A stretch of DNA of 64,000 bases. Source: Hexactinellida sp. DTS-2022 (lineage: Eukaryota; Porifera; Hexactinellida). The stretch spans positions 1,674,001-1,738,000 of the forward strand of contig JAPNXP010000008.1 in the NCBI GenBank assembly GCA_028753945.1. Reading direction: 5' to 3'. Under the pieces are notes generated by a model, which saw only the letters and a list, made by a program, of their open reading frames with translations, did not search any database and was not told the DNA's origin. The position numbers were made by a program, and so were the translations under genes. Numbering within the stretch: the stretch's first letter is position 1; each line of letters starts with the position of its first letter. Below, in pieces: positions 55,836 to 64,000 of this stretch.

Positions 55836-55967
55836 CGAAAAAATCCAAAGACTGCAGCTGTGCCGACAGCATGTTCCTTTGGAGGCACTATCAATAAACC
55901 ACCATCAAAATATAGTGCCACCAAAGGAACATGCGTAGGCACAGCTGCAATTTTGGATTTTTTATAT
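55836..55967. repeat. Near-perfect hairpin (foldback, precursor-like)
   Basis: The arms GCAGCTGTGCC, CATGTTCCTTTGG and GGCACTA (left) pair with TAGTGCC, CCAAAGGAACATG and GGCACAGCTGC (right), extended by AAATCCAAA/TTTGGATTT. Arms are about 50 nt and the loop about 22 nt with few mismatches. No protein is encoded. It could be a MITE or a small-RNA precursor. Confidence 0.75.
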
Positions 55968-55990
55968 TTCGCAAACTTATACCAATTAAA

Positions 55991-56186
55991 CATAGGCGTC
56001 GGAAATGGGCCCGCTAGATTCAGGGGACGCTACGTTCACGGCATGCGTCTCGCTGCGAGTTCATGCAAGAGTTTATGTCATCAGTGCATGCGGGCGGGTG
56101 GCAGGGTTAGCCGGACGCTTCATCGATCTACACGGTTCTAGGACTTTGGGAATGTGCCGGGTAGCCGGGTCGATCCGACGCCTATG
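55991..56186. mobile_element. hAT-type MITE
   Basis: Ends CATAGGCGTCGG and CCGACGCCTATG. The flanks CAATTAAA and CAATTAGC agree at six of eight positions. G/C-rich relative to surroundings. Confidence 0.75.
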
Positions 56187-56248
56187 CAATTAGCATTATT
56201 GAAAGGAATGATAATATGATAATCGTATTCCAAACTACTAATACAGTG

Positions 56249-56375
56249 CAGTGGTTCCCAACCTAGGATACGTGGAAGCTAAAACGGCTACATTACTGTT
56301 AATGGGAGGGGTACGCGTATCCCCTACATTTGTATATAAGGGGTACGCGCCTTAGAAAAGGTTTGGGAACCCCAG
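56249..56375. mobile_element. hAT (Charlie-like) MITE
   Basis: Ends CAGTGGTTCCCAACCT and AGGTTTGGGAACCCCAG, the common Charlie-type terminus. Internal GGGGTACGCG/CGCGTACCCC palindrome. A further G-run hairpin (56435-56500) follows. Confidence 0.7.
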
Positions 56376-56840
56376 TAGTAGTAAATATAATTTGAGTGGG
56401 GATTACGTAAATACTTTAGGGTGATCCATGGGCGGAAAACTGGGGGGGGCAGGGGGGGCGCGCCCCCCCAGATTGTAAATCTGGGGGGGCCGCCCCCCCA
56501 AATTTTATGTCTAAAAACTGGATTTTCCATGTCAGTTTGTAAGTAAAATTGGTCTACTAGGTTTAAAAATTATATCATCCCGGTATTCCCGAACTGAAGC
56601 TTAATTACTTAGCTTTATCTTTGTTGTAATGTCTATTATGCCGAATGTAGTAATGGGTTTCCTATTATATTTGATCAATATGGTTTCAATCTAAACCGTT
56701 TCTGTGAAAACATTTAACAAATAATAGACTCAAATTGAACTTTCAAGGTTTAGTTTCTAGCGATAATCTATAATAATGTGATTTATAGGTCTTAGGAATT
56801 AATAAACCTTAATAGCAATAGAATCATATAATTCTTACCA

Positions 56841-57660
56841 ATGTCTAAACGAGACTATGAATCTTCCTCCTTTGGTGACCAACCCTCGATTCAGGCCTAC
56901 TTCCAATTCCAAAAGAAACCCAGAAACGACGGAGCTAGTTCTATATCCACCACTGCCCAGACACAGCATGAGGAAATTCTTTTGCCGTCTATACAAGATC
57001 CGGCCACCTTGCCTAATCCCATGTCGAGGTCGGCTACTGGGCACTCTATACAGAAGAGTTGGTTCGAAGATTACGCGTGGTTGCAACTGGCTGCCGACAG
57101 GAAATCCCTTTACTGTGGTAGCTGCTATTGGGCGTTCCAGAATCACCGCCTAACACCTAGCGATATGAGTACGTGCAGCAACAATCTATTTCCCTGGAAA
57201 AACAAGGAGGCAGGGTTCGATAACATCAAGAAAGGGAGAGACGGAATCAGGAAGCACGCCGGGAGTGCCATTCATCGAAGCGCAGAGTGTGCACTCAACA
57301 TTCCTCGGAATCTAGCAGGGCATATACTTTTGGTCGATAAAAGCGTGAAGGAGGGGTTTTCACTCAACCGAACTGCCCTAAAAGCGATTTTTGAAAGCGT
57401 GAGATTCTGCGGTCAGCAAGGAATCGCTCCACGCGGTCACCGCGATGAGGAGAACACTGCTAACTTCCACTGCCTGATGAACCTCATTGGAAAGTTCGAC
57501 CCGAAAGTCTGTAAGTACCTTACTTCGAACGAAAAGTCTAAATAACTATCAAAGGACATTCAAAACGAAGTGTTGCAATGTATGTGTCATTCAGTTTTGA
57601 GGAATCTCGTAGACAGAATCAAAACGGAGTCGATTGGTAAATCAAAGGAGCCTCTTATTT
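56841..57660 (+). pseudogene. TTF-type zinc finger hAT transposase (DUF4371/ZMYM1-like), 5' part only
   Basis: A 234-residue open frame from ATG 56841. Residues about 70-145 form a TTF-type finger: WFEDYAWLQLAADRKSLYCGSC, NLFPWKNKEAGF and the H..S..H ending HAGSAIHRSAE. Residues about 190-230 have GIAPRGHRDEENTANFHCLM, the DUF4371 start. A TAA at 57543 follows SK; the frame then continues LSKDIQNEVLQCM and VLRNLVDRIKTE to about 57655, where homology ends abruptly before the catalytic region. Such proteins are hAT transposases or domesticated relatives. The truncation with no terminal repeats suggests a deletion or a split insertion. Confidence 0.8.
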
Positions 57661-58459
57661 ATAGTGCATATTGATACTAATCCAGGTTATATATTACTAA
57701 TATGTATCAAAGGCACGGTGGAAAGCATATGGAGAATGTATGCTTGAGGTTATGGGTTCGAATCCTTGTAGTGACAATTTTTAAATTATTTTTGGACATA
57801 CAGCAAATTCAATTGAAAGATTCTACACATATACATGGTGCATACATAGTAGTTGAAAACATTGCTGGAATGAACACTCTGTTGAATTTTGAACAATTCT
57901 CACAGCCAATTTATCAAATTCCATTTCCAGCGGGTGTCGCAAAAGAAAGTGGACTTGTATAAATGAAGAGATATCAAGTTTAAATCAAGTCATTGAGTTA
58001 CGAACAATGTTTGAATACATGTAAAGTTTATCGTACGAATAGAAGCTTATATGATTATAACATACAGGGATGAAAGACTTTATAATAGTTTAATTAGAGT
58101 GTTTTATTCGGAAACTTTGACCTTTAATAACTCAGAACAGAGATTTCTGACTTTTGACCACATATGCTTTAAAAAATAGTTACCAAAACACATCAAAAAT
58201 TTGGCATACAATAGTATATATCAGTTTCTATATATTTGACCATTTTTTAACAAAACGAAGTTATAGTGCGTGACCAGACATGAAAGAATGGTTAAAAATC
58301 GTTATTTTCGTCCTAATGTCCGCTTGTTTAGACAATTTATTTCCAAAATAAATATTTGTGAATGTATCAGTCTGAAAATGGTCAATTTTTTACCTATAGT
58401 AGTGCTGCATATACTCAGCAAATTTTAGAACAAGAGCTCTAACTGTTTTTATGCTATAT
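57661..58459. other. No gene seen
   Basis: AT-rich. Open frame 57702-57962 has no motif. I saw no terminal repeats. Confidence 0.4.
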
Positions 58460-58604
58460 CACGGGCGTCGCACGGCACTGAAAACTCTCCGGCCAAACAG
58501 TTAAAGTGGTCCGGCCAAAACCGGACCCTCCTATATAATATAGTAGAATAAATGAACACTGGTGCGGCCATAGCCGACCAACCGGACCGCGTGCTACGCC
58601 TATG
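58460..58604. mobile_element. MITE with CA[C/T].GGCGT.GCACG ends
   Basis: Ends CACGGGCGTCGCACG and CGTGCTACGCCTATG are inverted with few mismatches. TCCGGCC repeats inside. A diverged copy is at 24359-24492. TATAT flanks both sides; a full duplication was not established. Confidence 0.7.
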
Positions 58605-59176
58605 TATATGTGTACGCCTATACAATATTTAGTATTACGGAGATAGGAAGCCATGCGCTACGTAATAAGATGGAATTCTGAAAATAGCTCATCAAAAGTT
58701 CAAAAGTCATGATTATATGCTTAGTTGACTATTACAGGCAATAATGGAGAATTTGAGCTCAATATTCAAAATAACCATGAAACTACCCATAGGGCTAATA
58801 CACTTTTGGCGGCAAGTCCCCTTAAGATAAGATATCAATTTTACATTAAATAACTGAATTCTCGAAATGGAAAATTGTTTACTACGCGCCTCAAAATACT
58901 ACAATATAATATGAGGTGCCTGCATTAGTTAGAATTTTGAAGTTGCCACAAGTTAGAATTTTATCAACTGTCACTAGTTAGAATCGTTTATTGGGACTAC
59001 TGTCACAAGTTAGAATCGATTATTCAGACTACTGTCACAAGTTGGAATCGATTATTGAGACTATTGTCACAAGTTAGAATCGATTATTGAGACTACAAAT
59101 TAATAACATCCAGTTCGATGGTACGTTTTTCACGGTACCTATTCAGTTCTTTCAGCTTTAGACTATATTCGTAGCG

Positions 59177-60158
59177 GTGGGAAAACATTCTCTACCTGCA
59201 ATTCATTGTTTGATGAGAGCAAAGAGTCAAGATGTATACCAAGCAGTATTGGAAAATATTAGTATAAGACTACCCAATTTCAAACCTTTAGCATCGATGT
59301 CAGACTGGGAACCAGCTGCTCGAAATGGCATTAAAGAAGTATTTCCTCATATTAAAGTGTACGGTTGTTGATTCCATTTTACTCAGCGTATTTGGATGAA
59401 GACACAAAAGCTAGCACTTAGCCAAGGTTTTAGAAATAACCACGGATTAACCAAATATATTAAACAACTGATAGCGATTCCCTTTTTGCTTTCATCACTA
59501 ATTAACACTACCTTTGGTTTCCTTCAAATTCCTACATTAGAACAGACAGAAATGGTAAAGGTCGAAAAACTGGAGAAATACTTTCAAAAACGTTGGTTAA
59601 GTCAAATTAAACCAGAGAACTTTCAATCTACGAAATAAATATTACAACGAATAACTCAGCAGAGAGTTATCATTCAAAACTAAATCAATTATAAAGACTG
59701 GTCATCCTCGAATATGGACATTTGTCAATACACTCAATGAAATCATACAGGATATTGATAATGATATTGGTCGTTTACTCCAAGGTAGAGAAATAAGTCG
59801 GCCAAGGAAAAATAAAAATATTAAATATGAAGAGCCCAGAAATCTCTTGAAACAAAAATTAAAGGCTGGAAAGTGTTCGCCATGAGAATTCCTCCAATCA
59901 ATCAGCCATACAATAGGGAGCATAAAAATTTAAGACATTTCTCTCTCGAGTGATTCTGAAGGTGAAGATGAAGAAATTGACACATCTGAAAATACATGTG
60001 TTGTATGTCTATTACCTCGTATAACTACTTGGATTTTCATGCCTTGTCGGCATGCTTGTTGTTGCAGAGAATGTAGCGAGAGGCTAGAAGAATTGGAACA
60101 ACCTTGCCCGGTATGTCGCTCCATTGTTCAGAGCAGATTCCAAATTTTCCTTGATTAA
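59177..60158 (+). pseudogene. MULE transposase with C-terminal RING finger
   Basis: The catalytic part reads IHCLMRAKSQDVYQAVLE and then ASMSDWEPAARNGIKEVFP, which carries a conserved MULE Asp. IKVYGC-x-FHFTQRIW follows, the MULE CxxH motif with its Trp replaced by TGA (59369-59371). YIKQLIAIPFLLSSLI follows. Frameshifts occur near 59640 and 59880. An acidic linker (SDSEGEDEEIDTSE) leads to a C3HC4 RING at 59997-60120 (CVVCLLPRITTWIFMPC, CCCRECSERL, CPVCRS), ending at 60158. RING domains usually act as E3 ubiquitin ligases; here it might modify host repressors or the transposase, which is speculation. A second RING tail of this type is at 52379-52736. Confidence 0.8.
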
Positions 60159-60472
60159 TTTATGGATCTTTCTTCATGTTATCATTTAATATCTACATCT
60201 CTTTTATGTTATTCTTTATATTATTACTTCCATTTCATTTTATTTGTCTTTATAAAACAATATAACAGTGACAATAGTCCCAATAAACGATTCTAACTTG
60301 TGACAGTAGTCTCAATAATCGATTCTAACTTGTGACAGTAGTCTCAATAATCGATTCTAACTTGTGACAATAGTCTCAATAATCAATTCTAACTTGTGAC
60401 AGTAGTCTCAATAATCGATTCTAACTTGTGACAGTAGCCTCAATAATCGATTCTAACTTATGACAGTAGTCT

Positions 60473-60650
60473 TGTTAAGAGTACGTCAATGACGCTTCTA
60501 GTACTCGGACCACACACTATGTGTAGTAGATTAGGCTTAGTATATTATAGCTATATATCCGTACTTTAGTAATAGTTAGTAGACCAGTACAACACAACTT
60601 AATTGTATTTTCTATATTAATAAACTATATTATTTTGTGAACTCGTAACA
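60473..60650 (+). mobile_element. Solo LTR, 178 bp
   Basis: Starts TGTTAAGAGTACG and ends ACTCGTAACA (TGTTA...TAACA). Flanked by GTCT (60469-60472 and 60651-60654). An AATAAA signal lies near 60630 and a TATA-like run near 60560. Removing it restores a tandem unit of the MULE arm, so it inserted after the array formed. Small Copia- or TRIM-like LTR is the best guess. Confidence 0.75.
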
Positions 60651-60865
60651 GTCTCAATAAATGATTCTAACTAGTAACAGTAGTCTCAAAAAATGATTCT
60701 AACTTGTGACAGTTGATAAAATTCTAACTTGTGACAACTTCAAAATTCTAACTAATGCAGCATCTCCTATAATATTAATAGCGCATCCATGGTTCACTTA
60801 TGCAGAGTCTAGAGTTCATGATATAATGCATTAAACGAAATCACATTTATAGTAAGCGTCTAAAT

Positions 60866-60975
60866 CAGCGATTACCAAACTTTTTAGTGGACCCCTATAG
60901 TAAATATTAGACATTCTGTGGACCCCCTCCCATTGTCCGTAATACATCCTGTGGACCCCAGGTTGGGAACCACAG
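60866..60975. mobile_element. hAT (Charlie-like) MITE, 110 bp
   Basis: Ends CAGCGATTACCAAACT and AGGTTGGGAACCACAG, perfect 8-bp duplication GTCTAAAT (60858-60865 and 60976-60983). GTGGACCCC blocks repeat inside. Confidence 0.92.
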
Positions 60976-61181
60976 GTCTAAATCTACCGCGCCTAGAGCT
61001 AAACCGCCTCAAAATACCACAGTATAATTTGTAATAGCATATCCATGGTTTATATTGGTGTCATATAGCGCCTAAATATACGATAGCGCCTCAAAATACG
61101 ATACAACAGGCCATAGCCTGTTATACATAATGCCTAAGAGTAACTTGTAGATTTTGGAACAGGGATGCGTCAGCCGATATA

Positions 61182-62421
61182 CAGTTTAACCTCGCAAACC
61201 GGGGAATTTGGGACTACAGATTTTGAAGTTATTCCCCAGTCCCCGGTTAGAGGGTGTCTCTATTTATTGATTTTGCTATGGTCTTGACTTTCTATTAAAA
61301 CTTATATTTTAGCACAATAAATGGTTCCCAAACCTCAGATGACACTGAAGAGGAAGGTTCAACTCGCCAGGGATCTAACCAGTAGCATGACTAAGAAAAC
61401 TACGCAAGAGAAGTATACTTGTGGTAAGGGAACCATCTATCGGATGAAACAGGACACAGTGTCACTTTTGCAGATTGACGAGGACCTGTTGAGTGAGACT
61501 AAGAAACGAAAAACCGTTCCAAGTTCGAGATACTGGACGAGTCTATCCTAGATTGGATAAAAAAGGCCCGCGATTTGAACTGCATTGTAACTGGACCCAT
61601 CATCCAAGCTATTGCGATTAAGCTGGCCAGACACAATAACATCTCCGAAACAGATTTCAAGGCGTCCAACGGCTGGCTTGAACACTTTAGAGATCGGAAC
61701 AAGATTATCAGTAGGCTTCTCGAGGGCGAGAGAGGTGGTACCCTACAGACGTAGCAGACTATTTCAAGCCTCGACTTCCTGGGCTTTTGACTTTATACGA
61801 GTCTAAAAATATAATGAATACCGACGTAATCGGCATATTCTATGAACAAACAGGAAGAAAGACTTTAATCCTTCAGGGCAATGATCTTGCTGGTACAAAG
61901 CAGTCGAAGAAGCGCATCTCCATCATGATTGTTGCTGCAATGGACGGGCACCTCGAGAAAATGATTGTATTAACAACGCTCGCTGCCCGCGTGCCTTCTG
62001 AGCAATCAAAGGGGATAAAACTCGGCTTCCGAAATGTATTTCTTGGAAGTAGAACAAGAAGGCCTGGATGAATTCTACAATTTGCTCGGATTGGCTGCAG
62101 GAGTTGGACACTAAGATGCGCCATCAAGGTCGCTATGTTCTCATGTTTCTGGATAATTTTTCAGCTCACAAGGCTGCAGCTGATTTGGTGAGCCAAACGA
62201 ACATTCGGATTGAATTCTTACCACCTAACTGTACGACTTTGATTCATCCTGTGGACCAAGGAGTGGGTAATGCTATAAAGATTAGATACCGCAAGTTTCG
62301 AATCGAGCACATGGCCAATATGGTATTTCTGGATAAGCCTCCTAATGGGGGTATTGATGTGTTGAGAACCTGTGTCTGGTTGAAGAAAGCATACAACAGC
62401 TTGAACCATAGACTCATTTAG
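61182..62421 (+). mobile_element. Tigger/pogo transposon, 5' end present, 3' end rearranged
   Basis: The left end CAGTTTAACCTCGCAAACCG after TA (61180-61181) is a typical pogo/Tigger terminus. The transposase gene follows 139 bp later. A matching right terminus is not found; the 3' part runs into a palindrome. Confidence 0.75.
61321..62421 (+). pseudogene. Tigger/pogo (DDE_1) transposase, frameshifted
   Basis: Start VPKPQMTLKRKVQLARDLTS (CENP-B-type helix-turn-helix) with YTCGKGTIYRMK. The second DNA-binding helix set follows, in another frame: GPIIQAIAIKLA and KASNGWLEHFRDR at 61590-61700. The DDE_1 domain has NTDVIGIFYEQTG (Asp codon 61823), LAGTKQSKKRISIMI, FLDNFSAHKA (Asp codon 62152) and PPNCTTLIHPVDQG (Asp codon 62254), so all three catalytic Asp residues are readable. 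The stop is at 62419. Three frame changes make it non-functional. Unlike the Tigger at 15.5 kb it has no nested MITEs. Confidence 0.8.
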
Positions 62422-63375
62422 ATAAGGACTGGAACGTCGCGATCTCGGGGTTTTTAACTTGAGTCTGAGAGGCTCCAATTTTAAAAATTGAAAAAGCATT
62501 AGATTTCCGGTTTCCAAATGTGATTTTTGGCGAATAGGGATAAGTTTTGGCACCCGTCAACAATTTGAGGGTTTCACTCAATATTTCTCACACCTCGACA
62601 AGTTATGAAGTCATTGTCACATACCGAGAATCCTGAAAAGTCACTTAATCGCACATAATTCGCGCACTCTGAGATAAAAATTTGAAAATTTAATAGAACA
62701 TGCACATTAATGATGCGGACACTTTGGTTACACCAGATTGCCAATATGATTACTCATTATCACATGATGACGTATTCACTAAATCTCACATTGTTAAATT
62801 TGACTATTTGAGCCTATTTACGCTTTATAATCAATGTTAGAAGTGTATAAACCATACACCAACTCGAAGCGGTAGGTAAGCGGTTGGGTTCTGCCGCAAA
62901 GCGACCTAGCAAACGAGGCGCCCTAGTCTATATAGATATACTGTAGGATCAATCTATATTAGCGCGCTTCGCGGCAGAACCCAACCACACACCAACCGCT
63001 TCGCGGTTGTTGGTGACTTTTAAGGGTTCTCGAAATGTGACAATGACGTCATATAACTTGTCGAGGTGTGAGAAATTTTGAGTGAAAACCTCAAATTGTT
63101 GACGGGTGCCAAAAGTTACCCCTATATGCCAAAAATTACATTTGGAAACCGGAAATCTAATGCTTTTTCAATTTTTAAAATTGGAGCCTCTCAGACTCAA
63201 GTTAAAAACCCCGAGATCGCGACGTTCCAGTCCTTATCTAAATGAGTCTATGGTTCAAGCTGTTGTATGCTTTCTTCAACCAGACACAGGTTCTCAACAC
63301 ATCAATACCCTCATTAGGAGGCTTATCCAGAAATACCATATTGGCCATGTGCTCGATTCGAAACTTGCGGTATAA
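62286..63375. repeat. 1.1-kb palindrome duplicating the Tigger 3' end
   Basis: The left arm 62286-62648 and right arm 63014-63375 are reverse complements with few differences. The left arm includes the last about 135 bp of the Tigger coding sequence, so the right arm carries it inverted (minus-strand reading at 63375-63240). The outer limit is sharp at TACCGCAAGTTTCG. The 365-bp loop matches 24690-24975 and contains a CACCAACCGCTTCGCGG hairpin. Confidence 0.9.
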
Positions 63376-64000
63376 TGTATCCATTAATAATCTTATCTCA
63401 TGAGTTGAATTGAAAGTTTGTTTCTAAAAATATACAAATATGTATTTCCCTCTCCCTGGATCTTAGACTACTTTAATAAAGGACTGTAGGCTACCATCTC
63501 GGGACCTGGAACTTGGGTCCATTGTTATTGATTTCTCGTAATCCGCTAATGCTAGACATAAGGAATGTATTATTATCGTATAGGAAGTCATATTTTAGGA
63601 GCCATTGGTAATGTTGCATTATCTCAAATATTTGTGGAATGTGAGTTTTGCGGTTTTCACACCTTTTCCATATATGGTAATAATCTCAAATATCGACTTC
63701 AGTTAGAGTTAGACAAAATAAATGTATTCTTGCTACCTAGAATGTCCATGTGTGATAATAATTCTGTTTGTTGACACATCACATAACTTTACAAAAACGA
63801 ACCTACTATCTACAAGTTCTTGTAGGAAGACAGACAGAGGTGCCCACTTCTAGATCCGCTACTTAAGAGGACAAATCGAAGAGTGTACAAGTTATAGTAC
63901 CGTAAACTGGGGCGACTCAGGCCCATAAGGTTGATTTGGCCCAAACAAGGTCTCATGACTGAAAGTTCATATTTAGTCGTTGAGAATTTAATTTGGAAGA
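63376..64000. other. No gene; copy of the foldback arm repeat at 63535-63705
   Basis: 63535-63705 (CGTAATCCGCTAATGCTAGA ... TCCATATATGGTAATA) is a diverged copy of the arms at 25320-25640. GTACCGTAAACTGGGGCGAC near the right edge may be the start of another element that leaves the window. Confidence 0.5.

Larger units (their letters stand above)
58913..60767 (+). mobile_element. MULE with RING-tailed transposase and tandem-repeat inverted arms
   Basis: The ends read GAGGTGCCTGCATTAGTTAG and, inward from the right, GGAGATGCTGCATTAGTTAG. The direct repeat TATAATAT lies at 58905-58912 and 60768-60775. Both arms are arrays of about 38-40 bp units containing GTCACAAGTTAGAATCGATT. There are about five units at the left (58925-59095) and about nine at the right (60262-60755), inverted. 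The right array is broken by a solo LTR. Between them lies one transposase gene. Confidence 0.85.

Overview
The window is AT-rich, intron-poor in recognisable host genes and packed with DNA transposons of many superfamilies (MULE, RAG1/Transib-like, hAT, Tigger/pogo, PIF/Harbinger, Ginger, P element and a FEN-like-nuclease element), plus LINE debris and a solo LTR. That mix, and one exon of the oligosaccharyltransferase subunit DDOST, point to a metazoan nuclear genome. The DDOST match is clear but weakly conserved, so the lineage may be fast-evolving; I cannot name the species.

Layout. 1-1.1 kb: 5' part of a LINE (minus). 2.4-3.0 kb: THAP fragment. 4.86-12.86 kb: a MULE with a 9-bp target duplication. 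A RAG1-like transposon (5367-11434, 5-bp duplication AATTT, heptamer-like ends CACAGTA/CACTGTG) sits inside the MULE. A hAT-type element (8150-9797) sits inside the RAG1-like gene next to a catalytic Asp. A non-autonomous CACAGTG-ended relative of the RAG1-like element (8350-9511) sits inside the hAT element. 15.5-17.7 kb: Tigger gene carrying three nested MITEs. 22.5-22.9 kb: DDOST exon (minus). 25.2-29.7 kb: long-arm foldback element containing a complete PIF/Harbinger transposon with intact nuclease and Myb-like genes. 32.5-33.2 kb: Ginger fragment. 38.1-41.7 kb: Ginger element with about 390-bp inverted arms. 41.8-45.1 kb: BED-finger hAT gene split by a second CACAGTG-ended element. 45.4-51.2 kb: a 5.8-kb TIR element whose decayed gene carries all acidic motifs of a FEN/XPG-type PIN nuclease and no DDE transposase that I can see. 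52.4-53.7 kb: RING and P-element remnants. 54.6-58.6 kb: MITEs and a TTF/DUF4371 hAT fragment. 58.9-60.8 kb: MULE with C-terminal RING and tandem-repeat inverted arms. 61.2-63.4 kb: Tigger whose 3' end is duplicated as a 1.1-kb palindrome.

Only the Harbinger pair looks capable of coding full proteins. The other transposon genes carry frameshifts, stops or insertions. Most nested insertions can be dated relative to each other because removing the insert and one target duplication restores the host reading frame. Homology calls come from reading protein motifs by eye; no database search was run.
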